A DNA stretch of 64,000 nucleotides from Chryseobacterium soldanellicola (GCF_900100115.1 NZ_FNKL01000001.1:434001-498000), one strand, 5' to 3'. Numbered from the stretch's first letter, positions 1 through 11,144 are shown. Numbers and translations are program-made. The notes: a model not told the origin generated them from the letters alone.

Positions 1-749
1 TCCTGTGCGAAGTTTCCGTTGGCATTTGAGAAACGTTCTGCCAGCCATTCCGGCTCCGGATGTCTTTTTACGTCTCTTAAAAATCTATAGATATTGAATA
101 ATCCTGTTTTTGAAAGTACATTTTCCCAGCTTACAATTCCGTAAATGTTGTTTAAGAATTGATAAAACTCAACCTCAACATTTGTTCTTGGTGAGAATTC
201 TGAGTGTCCTCCTTCCGTTGCGAAAGGTCTAAGGAATTTACCGTCAAAGAAATATCCTGCTTCTCCCAAACCATTTCCAGGCGCAAGGATGGCTACATTT
301 CCTTTTTCAAGATGGCCGCTTGTATAGATCGGATCAAGATCGCTGTCTTCCAGCAATCCCATTCCGTAGGCAGAGGCTTCAAGGTCATTAAGCATTTCTA
401 CTCTTTCAAACCCAAAATCTCTTTTGAAATCTTCTACATCAAGATTCCAGCCAAGTCTTGCGGGATTACTTTTCCCTTGAAGAACCGGTCCCGGAACTGC
501 CATTCCCAAACGTTTCACATTCTCAATCTGATTTTCGTCGATAAATTTTTTCAACATCTCAGAAAAAGAAGAATGCTCTTTGGTAGGATAATTTTTTTGT
601 ACTTTTATTTCAAGACCACCATTTCCGGATATAAAATATGCCAGAGTGGAAATATCTTCACGAAGGTTTGCCCCGATGATAGAAACATTGTCATTATTAC
701 CGTTCTTCACTCCCGGTAAATAAAGCGGAAATTTTGGATTTAAGTTCAT
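1..749 (-). CDS. glk: Glucokinase, C-terminus cut off by window edge
   Basis: ATP-dependent phosphorylation of glucose in the cytoplasm. The minus-strand frame opens at an ATG at 749 and runs open to the window edge (249 codons seen). It matches the Glk (PF02685) layout: VPGPV at about 85-89, a W-N-L-D segment near 101, EMLNDLEASAYG at about 118-129, the nucleotide/sugar-binding LAPGNGLGEAG at about 155-165, and EGGHSEFSP at about 179-187 that carries the glucose-binding Glu-His pair. About 90-100 C-terminal residues should lie before position 1. The N-terminal phosphate loop is unusual: it reads IIGANLRED where E. coli Glk has GDVGGTN, so the ATP-binding end deserves checking. It stands alone here, divided from the next minus gene by a terminator. 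Confidence 0.85.
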   Translation of the reverse strand, partial: MNLNPKFPLYLPGVKNGNNDNVSIIGANLREDISTLAYFISGNGGLEIKVQKNYPTKEHSSFSEMLKKFIDENQIENVKRLGMAVPGPVLQGKSNPARLGWNLDVEDFKRDFGFERVEMLNDLEASAYGMGLLEDSDLDPIYTSGHLEKGNVAILAPGNGLGEAGYFFDGKFLRPFATEGGHSEFSPRTNVEVEFYQFLNNIYGIVSWENVLSKTGLFNIYRFLRDVKRHPEPEWLAERFSNANGNFAQ

Positions 750-800
750 AATCGCAAATTTTATCAAATATAATAATTGTTTTCGGAAATTATACAGGGA

Positions 801-834
801 AAGAAAAAACCTTTTCACTTTTTTGAAAAGGTTT
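801..834 (-). terminator. Rho-independent terminator of the barrel gene
   Basis: Ten-base-pair perfect stem (AAACCTTTTC at 807-816 with its complement at 825-834) and an 8-nt loop. Read on the minus strand it is followed by a run of T, just after the stop of the gene at 863. Confidence 0.8.
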
Positions 835-862
835 GGCTAATAATTGTTTATATTAAATTTAA

Positions 863-1426
863 CTACTTCCCTAATGGAATATTGTAAGAGAATCCGACAC
901 CAATGTTCCCCACATTGTAGTCCTGATTTGGCAAATCACCTTTATCTCCTACGAATACTTTCTGATACTGCACAAAGAAATTCCAGTCTCTGTTGTGATA
1001 TCCGATTTCCGGCTTGATGTAGAAACCGCCGTCCGGTCTGTCAACCGTGCTGTTGGCAGCTACTTTATCATCACCCACAAGAAAACCATATCCTAAGTCA
1101 GTCCCGAAATAAAAACCGGTCTGTTTTGGATAAATTCTGATCAAAGCACCTACAGGAACCACTCCAACGTCATTATTATCATATCCGTTGGCACTTTTCC
1201 CGAAGTAATGAGTGTAACCAGTCGCAATACCTAGCCCAAATCCGGGTGTGATAAGGTTTTGATACGCAACATCTACACCAACCGAAGCAGAAACGTTATC
1301 CGAAGGAACCGCCAAACCAGCATTTGCCCCCACCTTAATCATATTGTTCATCTGTGCACTTTGAGCGCTCACTACGCCTGCCGTTAAAATTCCGGCCAGC
1401 AAGATTGCTTGTTTAAACATTTTCAT
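863..1426 (-). CDS. Outer-membrane beta-barrel protein
   Basis: 187 residues with a signal peptide (MKMFKQ, hydrophobic run, cleavage near VVSAQ-S at about 21). The remainder alternates hydrophobic and polar residues with many Gly and aromatic residues, ending in FSYNIPLGK, as expected of a small barrel of 8 or so strands in the OmpA/OmpW-like 'outer membrane protein beta-barrel domain' group. Repeated turns such as GFGLGIATGY, GFYFGTDLGYGF and IGVGFSYN are strand-like. No ligand or partner can be deduced. Single gene with its own terminator and about 280 bases of non-coding DNA upstream, which contains only AT-rich, TTAGA-rich sequence. Confidence 0.7.
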   Translation of the reverse strand: MKMFKQAILLAGILTAGVVSAQSAQMNNMIKVGANAGLAVPSDNVSASVGVDVAYQNLITPGFGLGIATGYTHYFGKSANGYDNNDVGVVPVGALIRIYPKQTGFYFGTDLGYGFLVGDDKVAANSTVDRPDGGFYIKPEIGYHNRDWNFFVQYQKVFVGDKGDLPNQDYNVGNIGVGFSYNIPLGK

Positions 1427-1710
1427 AACTCTGATTTTTAAATTTTACTATGTGATTAGATGTAAAAATCATGCCAACAAAGGCTATTTCTCTCATTTTA
1501 ACATTCATAATATTCACAAAATAATGAATATCAATTAATTAAATTAACTTCAATTTTAAATGTCTGTTTAAAAAATAAGAGTCTAGATTTTTAGATATTA
1601 GAAGTTAGATATTTACTAAAGACCATCTATCAACGGCAATATTAATAATTGTTAATCCGTTTTAATTTTAACCTTCTTTCCTAATTTGCATCAAAAATAA
1701 AAATTCGGGT

Positions 1711-3090
1711 ATGATGAATTCTTCATTGATAAATAATAAGCATCTCCTTTGGCGGGCGGGTTTCGGGCCGGGAATCAACCAATTTGCAGATCTGGAAAAT
1801 AGAGACAAAAAAGCTTTACTTAATGAATTATTTAAAGAAGAACCCTTTGTGGAAGTCAATTATGACACTCCGGATGTCGAAACCATTGATTATATGAATG
1901 ACAAAAGCCCGGCAGAAAAGCGAAAGGAAATCCAAAAGATCAACAGAGATCAAAATAATGAATTAAACCTTAATTTTCTCGACAGAATGGTTAACAGCAA
2001 AGATCAGCTGAGAGAAAAAATGGCCTTTTTCTGGCATGGGCATTTTGCATCAAGAGTTCAGAATCCGAAATTCAACAGACAGATTTTAAATGTCATCAGG
2101 AAAAATTCTTTAGGCAATTTTAAAGATCTTCTTTTTGCAGTAAGCCAGGCTCCCGCAATGCTTAATTTTTTGAATAATCAACAGAATAAAAAAGATCATC
2201 CCAACGAAAATTTTGCCCGTGAAGTCATGGAACTTTTCACCATGGGACGCGGAAATTACACTGAAAAAGACATCCGGGAAGGCGCCCGAGCTTTTACAGG
2301 ATGGGGTTACGATAAAGAAGGAAATTTTGTAGAGCGAGTAAAACAGCATGATGAAGACATAAAAACATTTCTCGGAAAAACAGGAAATTTTACAGGAACC
2401 GACGCTTTAAATATTATTCTTGAACAAAAAGCCACTGCCAAGTTTATCACAACTAAAATTTATAAATTTTTCGTCAATGAAAATGTTGATGAAAATATAG
2501 TCAATAAATTAAGCGAAAACTTCTACCAATCAAATTACGATATTAAAAAACTGATGAATGAAATTTTTTCAAGCCCATGGTTTTACGACAAAAAAAATAT
2601 CGGCAAAAAAATAAAATCCCCCATAGAATTGATGGTCGGAATGATGCGAACGCTCCCCATGAATATTCAAAATCCTGAAAATCTCATCGTTTATCAGAAA
2701 TTATTGGGGCAAATGCTGCTTTATCCACCCAATGTCGCGGGCTGGCCGAACGGAAAATCATGGATTGACAGCTCGACTTTAATGCTGAGGCTGCAAATTC
2801 CACAAATTTGGTCGGGTTTACGGCCTTTAGAATACACGCCTCGACAAGACGACGATATCGATATGGGAATGAAATCGCGCGAAACCGCTTTAAATAAATC
2901 TTTTAAAAATCCAAATATCACGATCGACTGGGCACGTGTTGAAAAGACGTTAAGCAATAAAAAAGTTGAGGATTATTTAATTCAAACCCAAAATTCTTTG
3001 GATATGAATACGGTCAACAATTTTTCAGATAAAAGCGTGAAAATGAATGTCATCAATCTGATGTCAACCCCTGAATATCAGTTAATGTAG
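1711..3090 (+). CDS. DUF1800 family protein
   Basis: 459 residues of the DUF1800 family. Diagnostic segments are LLWRAGFGPG near the N-terminus (about 13-22), WHGHFASR (about 108-115), FAREVMELFTMGRGNYTEKDI (from about 168) and VAGWPNGKSWIDSSTL (about 343-358). The biochemical function of the family is not established. Members are almost always paired with a DUF1501 gene, as here (next gene, 88 bp downstream, same strand). No clear signal peptide is visible from the chosen ATG. The start is ATG-ATG; either codon is possible. Confidence 0.85.
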   Translation: MMNSSLINNKHLLWRAGFGPGINQFADLENRDKKALLNELFKEEPFVEVNYDTPDVETIDYMNDKSPAEKRKEIQKINRDQNNELNLNFLDRMVNSKDQLREKMAFFWHGHFASRVQNPKFNRQILNVIRKNSLGNFKDLLFAVSQAPAMLNFLNNQQNKKDHPNENFAREVMELFTMGRGNYTEKDIREGARAFTGWGYDKEGNFVERVKQHDEDIKTFLGKTGNFTGTDALNIILEQKATAKFITTKIYKFFVNENVDENIVNKLSENFYQSNYDIKKLMNEIFSSPWFYDKKNIGKKIKSPIELMVGMMRTLPMNIQNPENLIVYQKLLGQMLLYPPNVAGWPNGKSWIDSSTLMLRLQIPQIWSGLRPLEYTPRQDDDIDMGMKSRETALNKSFKNPNITIDWARVEKTLSNKKVEDYLIQTQNSLDMNTVNNFSDKSVKMNVINLMSTPEYQLM

Positions 3091-3178
3091 ATTGAGGGAT
3101 TAGATTTTAGGGCTTAGGATTTAGACTAAAGCTATCCTAAAACTATCAACTAATCCTTTAATACTAAAACCTAAGATT

Positions 3179-4363
3179 ATGCTAATTAAAAGAAGAGAAT
3201 TCCTCAAAATAAGTTCATTGGCTACCGCATCGCTTTTGATGCCTAATTTCCTGAAATCAATGACTTTAGACGAAGCTTTGGAGCCAGGCCGAAAAATACT
3301 TGTAGTGCTGCAGTTTACAGGTGGAAATGATGGTTTAAATACCATTATTCCTACAAAAAATGATATTTATTTTAAAGAAAGAAATAAAATTGCGATAACC
3401 GATTCTTTACCCTTGAATGATGAAGCGGGGATCAATCCTGCGCTCTCCTATTTCAAGGAACTTTTTGACAACGGAGAACTTTCAGTTATGAATAATGTCG
3501 GCTATCCGAATCCTGATAAATCCCATTTCAGAAGCATGGATATCTGGCATTCCGCAAGTAAAAGCGACGAATATTTGGAAACCGGCTGGTTGGGTCGTTT
3601 TCTGGATGAAGAATGCTACAGATGTGATCATCCGACGCAGGCTTTGGAAGTTGATGATATGCTAAGTTTAGCTTTAAAAGGTGAAAATAATAAAGCATTT
3701 GCCTTTAAAGATCCCAAAAGATTATATCAAACCAGTCAGGAAAAGTATTTCAAATCATTGTACGACCATCATCATGATGATGAAACGGTTTCCTATTTGT
3801 ACCAGACTTTAGGCTCAACAATCAATAATGCAGACTATATTTTTGAAAAAAGTAAAGCAAAAAAGAGCGAACAAACCTATCCTAATTCTCAGTTGGGAAA
3901 AGATTTCAAAACTGTTGCATCGTTGATAAAATCTGATATTAACACGCAGGTTTATTATCTTTCGGTAGGAAGTTTTGATACTCATGTCAATCAAAATGAA
4001 AGGCAGCAAAAATTGTTTAATGACATTAATGAAGCCGTAAAATCTTTCGTCGCCGATATGAAAAGTAATGGGCTTTTTGAAGATATTTTATTGATGACTT
4101 TCTCGGAATTTGGCCGCCGCGTTGCCCAAAATGCCAGCAACGGAACCGATCACGGAACTGCCAATCAGATGTTTTTCGTGAGTGGCGGATTAAAAAAGAA
4201 AGGCCTTTTAAACCAACTTCCTGATTTACAGAATCTGAATGAAGGAGATTTAATTTATACCGAAGATTTCCGAAAAGTATATGCTACCATTCTTAAAAAC
4301 TGGCTAAAAGCGGATTCTTCTAAAGTCCTCGGCTGGAAAAACGGAATTTACGACTTTGTATAA
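3179..4363 (+). CDS. DUF1501 family exported protein
   Basis: 394 residues. The N-terminus KRREFLKISSLATASLLMP looks like a Tat-type or Sec signal (the RREFLK motif is Tat-like). It is followed by VVLQFTGGNDGLNTIIP, the DUF1501 signature of a branch of the alkaline-phosphatase/sulfatase-like fold, and by SHFRSMDIWHSAS and TFSEFGRRVAQNASNGTDHGTANQMF near the C-terminus, holding the Asp/His residues that bind metal in that fold. Probably co-transcribed with the upstream DUF1800 gene; a strong terminator follows. The substrate of DUF1800/DUF1501 pairs is unknown. Confidence 0.85.
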   Translation: MLIKRREFLKISSLATASLLMPNFLKSMTLDEALEPGRKILVVLQFTGGNDGLNTIIPTKNDIYFKERNKIAITDSLPLNDEAGINPALSYFKELFDNGELSVMNNVGYPNPDKSHFRSMDIWHSASKSDEYLETGWLGRFLDEECYRCDHPTQALEVDDMLSLALKGENNKAFAFKDPKRLYQTSQEKYFKSLYDHHHDDETVSYLYQTLGSTINNADYIFEKSKAKKSEQTYPNSQLGKDFKTVASLIKSDINTQVYYLSVGSFDTHVNQNERQQKLFNDINEAVKSFVADMKSNGLFEDILLMTFSEFGRRVAQNASNGTDHGTANQMFFVSGGLKKKGLLNQLPDLQNLNEGDLIYTEDFRKVYATILKNWLKADSSKVLGWKNGIYDFV

Positions 4364-4367
4364 TATA

Positions 4368-4403
4368 AAAGAGACTGTTGCAGATTGAACAGTCTCTTTT
4401 TAT
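4368..4403 (+). terminator. Terminator of the DUF1800-DUF1501 pair
   Basis: Twelve-base-pair perfect stem (AAAGAGACTGTT at 4368-4379, complement at 4388-4399) with an 8-nt loop, followed by a T-rich tail, right after the DUF1501 stop. Confidence 0.85.
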
Positions 4404-4423
4404 AATTTCAAATTTAAACTACT

Positions 4424-4561
4424 TTAATTAGATGCGGGAAGCTGCTTGGGTTCAGTTTCCGGTTGTTTTTTATCCAATTTTTCTGATATTTTTTTAATAA
4501 CAAATTCTATTACTAAAGGTGCCAAAACGGCAATTACTGTTTTTAATATTCTTGATTTCAT
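4424..4561 (-). CDS. Small 45-residue protein, one membrane-like helix
   Basis: Short minus-strand frame of 45 codons from an ATG at 4561. The first about 24 residues form a hydrophobic segment (KTVIAVLAPLVIEFVIKKI). A charged tail rich in Lys, Glu, Pro and Gln follows. It looks like a single-pass or amphipathic membrane peptide. No function recognised. Support is moderate: the frame is clean, begins with Lys-rich MKSRILK and fills most of the gap between two terminated units, but no clear promoter or ribosome binding site is visible. Confidence 0.5.
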   Translation of the reverse strand: MKSRILKTVIAVLAPLVIEFVIKKISEKLDKKQPETEPKQLPASN

Positions 4562-4611
4562 AATGTTGGATTTGGAATAACAATTACAATTTTTAAGCCA
4601 CAAGACAAAAA

Positions 4612-5640
4612 TTATGAATTATTTTCATCATCAGGAATGACTAAATTTTGATAATTACGGCTTCCGGATTTAAATTTTTCCTCCATTCTCAAACGCAATT
4701 TTCTGGGTTTATGAACGATCAGGCAGTCTCCAAAGCCTAGCAAGAGCCTTTCCAGTTCATAATTGATCTGAACACAAATTTTGAAAACCGTTCCTTCTTG
4801 CGTTTCACTTACGATTTCCTGGCTTTTATGCAAAGGCTTGGTTTTGACATAAGGCGCATTAGAAGAATCGACAAAAAAAATGACATTTCGCGGCGCCATT
4901 GTTTCTGAAACGGTAACACCGACAATATCTTTAAAATATTCGTCACCATCCAGATTTTTGTCAATATATTTTATTTTTTCTTCAATCTGAATGTTTTCCA
5001 TTCTATCTAAAGCCAAATTGTATATTTTTCCTTTATAAAGACAGATAAGAAACCAACGGTTATTAAATTCCTTCAGCAATTGCGGATGCACTACAAAATT
5101 GTTTGATTCTCTTGCCGTAAAACTTTTATAAAGAATATGTAAAACTTTTTTGTTTAAAATCGCATCATATAGAATATCAATATATTCCAACCCTTTCAGC
5201 TGCTCATTTTTATCTAAATGAATGATCGATTTCTGATTGGTCGCATGAATAGAATCCTCTAATTTCTGAATCACGCCATTCATCTCTTTAAACATTGAAA
5301 AATCCTTGAATTGCTTTAAAATCTGTACCGCATTATTCATCGCCTTCAGATCATTTTCATTGACAGAAATATTATGAATACTGTAATTCGGATCGCTGTA
5401 TCGGTAAAATTTTTTGTTGTAAACCTCAATCGGAGCCTCATACCCGAATTTTTCACTGCGCATATTCTGCAGGTCAAGTTGCACGGTTCGTTTGCTTACA
5501 AAGGATTCTTTGCCTTCAAATTCAAACAAAGCTTCGGAACATTCATCGATCATATCTTCCAACGTGTATTGCCGATATTTGTTTTTAAGGCATTTATCTA
5601 AGGTCTTGTAGCGGATAAGAGCGTTTTTGTTGGAGGACAT
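4612..5640 (-). CDS. WYL-domain transcriptional regulator
   Basis: 342 residues. The N-terminal third resembles a helix-turn-helix (SKRTVQLDLQNMRSE around 47-61, then a wing-like GYEAPIEVYNKKFYRYSD). The centre holds a WYL domain (ILYKSFTARESNNFVVHPQLLKEFNNRWFLICLYKGKIYNLALDRMENIQI, roughly 168-218), which in characterised members binds nucleic acid or nucleotide ligands. The C-terminal part (about 235-335) is the usual WYL C-terminal extension with RLLLGFGDCLIVHKP. It is transcribed away from rtcB with one gene between. WYL regulators are frequent partners of RNA-repair and defence cassettes, so control of the hopJ/rtcB/rlaP genes is a reasonable inference, not shown by the sequence. Confidence 0.85.
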   Translation of the reverse strand: MSSNKNALIRYKTLDKCLKNKYRQYTLEDMIDECSEALFEFEGKESFVSKRTVQLDLQNMRSEKFGYEAPIEVYNKKFYRYSDPNYSIHNISVNENDLKAMNNAVQILKQFKDFSMFKEMNGVIQKLEDSIHATNQKSIIHLDKNEQLKGLEYIDILYDAILNKKVLHILYKSFTARESNNFVVHPQLLKEFNNRWFLICLYKGKIYNLALDRMENIQIEEKIKYIDKNLDGDEYFKDIVGVTVSETMAPRNVIFFVDSSNAPYVKTKPLHKSQEIVSETQEGTVFKICVQINYELERLLLGFGDCLIVHKPRKLRLRMEEKFKSGSRNYQNLVIPDDENNS

Positions 5641-5737
5641 ACAGTGAGGTTAAGTTTAAGATTGAGGCAAGAAAATTCCCTTTGGAGAGGTGGCGAGATT
5701 CGTGAATTTTTGATTGGGTGGTTAAAAAGTAAGAGCC

Positions 5738-5790
5738 ATTTTGTCATTCCGTTACAATTAATCGCTTAGATTCCTACGGAATGACAAAAT
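5738..5790. repeat. REP-like palindrome, copy 1
   Basis: Perfect 15-bp inverted repeat ATTTTGTCATTCCGT (5738-5752) and complement (5776-5790), 23-nt loop containing AGATTCCT. The right arm AGATTCCTACGGAATGACA matches the arm of the palindrome at 7691-7761 at nearly every base, so the two belong to one dispersed family. Confidence 0.8.
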
Positions 5791-5823
5791 TGTGATTAGT
5801 TTGACGATTTGTTTCCACGAAAA

Positions 5824-7637
<1,814 letters not shown>

Positions 7638-7690
7638 TTTGTTTTTATTGAAAGACATTATTTCAAATTATGTGCTTTTAATATCCATCC

Positions 7691-7761
7691 ACTTTGTCAT
7701 TCCGAAGGAATCTAAATATAGTTTAATAATAAGAGTTTAGATTCCTTCAGAATGACAAAGT
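7691..7761. repeat. REP-like palindrome, copy 2
   Basis: 26-bp arms (7691-7716 and 7736-7761) with one mismatch and a 19-nt loop; core TTTGTCATTCCGAAGGAATC. Same family as 5738-5790. It lies between rtcB and the RlaP-type gene; it may also act as a transcription attenuator or mRNA 3'-end stabiliser there. Confidence 0.85.
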
Positions 7762-7811
7762 TTATGCTTAAGGTTTAAAAGTAAACGAAAAAAACAGCGT
7801 TTTATAATTAA

Positions 7812-8573
<762 letters not shown>

Positions 8574-8655
8574 ATTGAGCGATTACGGAAATCCGTAGTC
8601 GTTTTTAGGTACATTCACATTATATTTACCATAAACTAATAACAATCTTCAACTT

Positions 8656-9264
8656 ATGATAACAAGAATTAAACTCAATCAAGTTGCTTCCTATAAAAAT
8701 CCGGTTGAGATAAACGATCTTAAAAAGGTGAATTTCTTTTTTGGAAATAATGGTTCTGGAAAGTCAACAATTGCTCGTCTATTTTACAACCTTTCTCAAA
8801 ATGAAGTTGTTTCAAGTCCCTTCAATAATTGCTCGATTGATGGATTTAATCGAAGTGAAGAAGAAATAATTGTATTTGATTCCGACTTTGTACAAAATAG
8901 CTTTTACATCAAAACTGAATTATCTGGAATTTTTTCATTGGATGAAAAGAACGAAGAAATTGATGAAAATATAAAAAATGAATATCTAATATTACAAAAC
9001 ATTGAAAAATCAATTTTAGATAAAGATGAAGAAAAACAAAAGCTTGAAGTTTCAAAAAATCATGATTATGAGAATATTTTAAATGAATGTTGGACATATA
9101 ATAAACAATTTCAGGAAAACTTTAACAAAATAAAATTAAAAGGGAAAAGAGAATCTTTTTATGAAAAGCTTGTTGAAATAAGTGAAACAGAACATTCTTC
9201 AAAAAATATAAATTATATTTCTGAAAAATATAAAAAATACTATTTATATAATCGCCAAAACTAA
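8656..9264 (+). CDS. AAA_13 (RloC/PrrC-like) ATPase, N-terminal fragment
   Basis: 202 residues. The N-terminus carries an ABC/SMC-type P-loop, FFFGNNGSGKSTIARLF (27-43), then EEIIVFDSDFVQNSF (about 73-87) and GIFSLDEKNEEIDE, which are the start of the AAA_13 family (PF13166). That family includes the tRNA anticodon nucleases RloC and PrrC. Full members are roughly 700-900 residues with a coiled coil, Walker B and a C-terminal effector domain. Here the frame stops in the first coiled-coil stretch, without Walker B, so the gene is broken and probably non-functional. The DNA is clearly more AT-rich than rtcB/rlaP, suggesting acquired sequence. Which AAA_13 subgroup it came from cannot be told without the missing part. 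Confidence 0.7.
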   Translation: MITRIKLNQVASYKNPVEINDLKKVNFFFGNNGSGKSTIARLFYNLSQNEVVSSPFNNCSIDGFNRSEEEIIVFDSDFVQNSFYIKTELSGIFSLDEKNEEIDENIKNEYLILQNIEKSILDKDEEKQKLEVSKNHDYENILNECWTYNKQFQENFNKIKLKGKRESFYEKLVEISETEHSSKNINYISEKYKKYYLYNRQN

Positions 9265-9314
9265 TTGTAAAGATTAATCTAAGCGAAATGTAAAGAAAAA
9301 ACACACACGCACAT

Positions 9315-9344
9315 AAAAAAAAGCCTTTAAAAAGGCTTTTTTTT
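9315..9344. terminator. Bidirectional terminator
   Basis: Symmetric hairpin: A-run, GCCTTT, loop, AAAGGC, T-run. It can serve the truncated ATPase gene on the plus strand and the membrane-protein gene on the minus strand, whose stop codon overlaps the end of the stem. Confidence 0.85.
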
Positions 9345-10194
9345 ATTTCTTCTTAATCGGTTCTTTTGGTACTTCTTTATGAATATATTTATCTGCAAAA
9401 GCATCAATTTGTTTCTTTTTTTGCCTTATATCTTCAATCTCATATCTGTTCGGTTCGACATTCATTTCATTCAAATTGCCTTTATTAATAACTGTAACAA
9501 CATCATTATTTTTATTTAAAACAAAGATATATTGAGAAGTTTCTCCAATAAATTTATGCTTATTATCTCCTGTATATATCTTATCGGTTTTTATAACCTT
9601 AGAACTGTAACTGTTACTAACGTCAGAAGCTTCTGAATAGCCCCAATAACAGTAAGATCCCAGCAAAATAATAAAAAGCATTACGCCTAAAACAGATGAA
9701 AAAGTTTTATCGGATTCTCGATTTTCTTTAGGTATTATTTTGTAAGTACCATAAATTAAATTAGGTAATAAGATCAGTAAAAAATAAAACTTATCATCAA
9801 AAATATAAATACCTGCAACCATTGTAATAAACAGCAGAATAAATGTGTAGAAAGGTCTTACTTTTTCAACCGAATATTTAAAATAACGATCAACACGTTT
9901 CTTTTTTTGTTCAGTCATTCTGTCGTATTTATTTTTATTTTTCGCTCTCGTTAAAAACTTTGCTGAAAACAAATCGTAAATAATATCCAAAGTCACATTA
10001 ATTAAACAAAATATAACTGCTGACTTTAAAACATTACCTATTGATTGAAAAATAATATCAGTTAAAGCAACATAGTATTGTATTTTAATATCAAAATATT
10101 GATAATAGCAATACTGGTAACTAAACCCAAGTATATAAAACAGTAAAATTATTGCAGATAAATGTTCGGTGTATTCCTTAAAATATTTTTTCAT
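9343..10194 (-). CDS. Membrane protein of unknown function
   Basis: 283 residues, not recognised. Four hydrophobic segments are visible: about 11-29 (LSAIILLFYILGFSYQYCYY), about 50-72 (IGNVLKSAVIFCLINVTLDII), about 112-146 (FYTFILLFITMVAGIYIF followed by FLLILLPNLIYGT, possibly two helices) and about 166-184 (VLGVMLFIILLGSYCYWGY). A basic loop (AKNKNKYDRMTEQKKKRVDRYF) separates the first pair from the second, and the C-terminal about 95 residues are soluble and rich in Lys. The base composition is AT-rich like the neighbouring ATPase fragment, and the gene lies against the strand direction of the rtcB series, in what looks like an inserted segment. No catalytic motif seen. Confidence 0.6.
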   Translation of the reverse strand: MKKYFKEYTEHLSAIILLFYILGFSYQYCYYQYFDIKIQYYVALTDIIFQSIGNVLKSAVIFCLINVTLDIIYDLFSAKFLTRAKNKNKYDRMTEQKKKRVDRYFKYSVEKVRPFYTFILLFITMVAGIYIFDDKFYFLLILLPNLIYGTYKIIPKENRESDKTFSSVLGVMLFIILLGSYCYWGYSEASDVSNSYSSKVIKTDKIYTGDNKHKFIGETSQYIFVLNKNNDVVTVINKGNLNEMNVEPNRYEIEDIRQKKKQIDAFADKYIHKEVPKEPIKKK

Positions 10195-10261
10195 AAAGTT
10201 TATAAAATTCTTTACTGCAAAGGTACAAATTAAGTATTTTCATTTTAGTTTTGCTTATTTA

Positions 10262-10597
10262 GTAAACTGGATTTCCGAAAGAAATGAAGACCGCTACAAC
10301 GTTAATCAGAACCACGGACAAAACTACGACAGCAAAAATATGATGCACACGATTCGTCTTTTGCAGTCTTGTGAACAGATTTTCAAAACCGGTTTGCTGA
10401 ACATTCGGGTAGAAAACCGGGATGAATTATTAGACATCAAAGCCGGAAACTGGCCGTATGAAGCCGTCATGCAAAAAGCGGAAGATCTGATACAGTCTAT
10501 CGAGCATTATCACGCTGTTTCCACGCTTCCGGATTTTCCTGATGTGGAGAAAACAACGAAAATTTTGATTGAAATCAGAGAGAATTTATATCATTAA
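10262..10597 (+). pseudogene. C-terminal remnant of a second nucleotidyltransferase
   Basis: About 110 codons, NWISERNEDRYN... to RENLYH, match the C-terminal third of COG3541-type predicted nucleotidyltransferases of about 340 residues. Typical landmarks are NQNHGQNYDSKNMMHTIRLL, TGLLNIRVENRDELLDIKAG and a final LIEIRENLY. The N-terminal two thirds with the G-S/D-x-D active site are absent. The open frame continues upstream to 10169 only through unrelated AT-rich sequence that overlaps the start of the membrane-protein gene, so no genuine start exists. The remnant keeps the rtcB-rlaP orientation, suggesting the original order rtcB-rlaP-nucleotidyltransferase before the 8.6-10.26 kb segment arrived or a deletion took place. 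Confidence 0.7.
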
Positions 10598-10605
10598 AAC
10601 ATTGT

Positions 10606-10636
10606 AAAACCACTGAAAATTTCGGTGGTTTTTTAT
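10606..10636 (+). terminator. Terminator after the nucleotidyltransferase remnant
   Basis: Stem AAAACCAC (10606-10613) with GTGGTTTT (10625-10632), extended by G-T pairs, then T-run. Remaining intact behind the remnant, it supports that a real gene once ended here. Confidence 0.7.
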
Positions 10637-10656
10637 TAATTAAAAATTACAATCTA

Positions 10657-11010
10657 TTATTTATTTTTCTTTAAAATATAGTAAATCGCCTGATCTTTTT
10701 CATCATTAGTCGTATATGCAAATTGGAAGGCATATCCGTTGGCAGACATAAAATTAAGGGCATCCATCATAGAATTGAATTTGATATTTCTTCCTCTTTC
10801 GTCTTTAATACTTGTTCCGTTTTTAAAAGAAATGGATTTTGTTTCCTGCCCGAAATCAATTTCCACATTTACTTTTGTGCTTAAAGAACGCCCGGTTCCG
10901 ATGATCTGTACATAATCTACGTCAATATCTTTCAGGGGAACATCATTTACGGTTTGAGCGAATGTAAAAGCAGAAAAGCTAAGAAGCGACAAGAGCAACA
11001 GTTTTTTCAT
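10657..11010 (-). CDS. Small exported protein of unknown function
   Basis: 117 residues with a clear Sec signal peptide (MKKLLLLSLLSFSAFTFAQ, cleavage after about residue 18). The mature part of about 98 residues reads as alternating beta strands (DVDYVQIIGTGR, KVNVEIDFGQETKSISF) followed by one helix (FNSMMDALNFMSANGYAF) and a short strand (AIYYILKK). No family recognised. Likely periplasmic. It is a stand-alone gene between two terminators. Confidence 0.65.
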   Translation of the reverse strand: MKKLLLLSLLSFSAFTFAQTVNDVPLKDIDVDYVQIIGTGRSLSTKVNVEIDFGQETKSISFKNGTSIKDERGRNIKFNSMMDALNFMSANGYAFQFAYTTNDEKDQAIYYILKKNK

Positions 11011-11067
11011 ATGTTTTTTTGTTTAAATATAAATAAATTTATGAAAATAGATAGAAGAATGAATTGC

Positions 11068-11097
11068 ATAAAAAAAGCCCCTTTCTAGGAGCTTTTT
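11068..11097 (-). terminator. Terminator of the cold-shock-domain gene
   Basis: On the minus strand AAAAAGCTCC, loop, GGGGCTTTTTTT. A second, weaker hairpin (AATGTTTC/GAAACATT, about 11108-11140) lies between it and the stop codon. Confidence 0.75.
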
Positions 11098-11144
11098 CTA
11101 TATTTTTTAATGTTTCCTGAAAACGTATCTCCAGAAACATTTGA

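Noticed and set aside
204..719. Plus-strand open frame of 171 codons at the window start
   Set aside because: It is the antisense shadow of the glucokinase frame, which has clear family motifs.
10169..10261. N-terminal extension of the nucleotidyltransferase remnant
   Set aside because: AT-rich, no family match, and overlaps the start of the opposite-strand membrane protein; not a real start.
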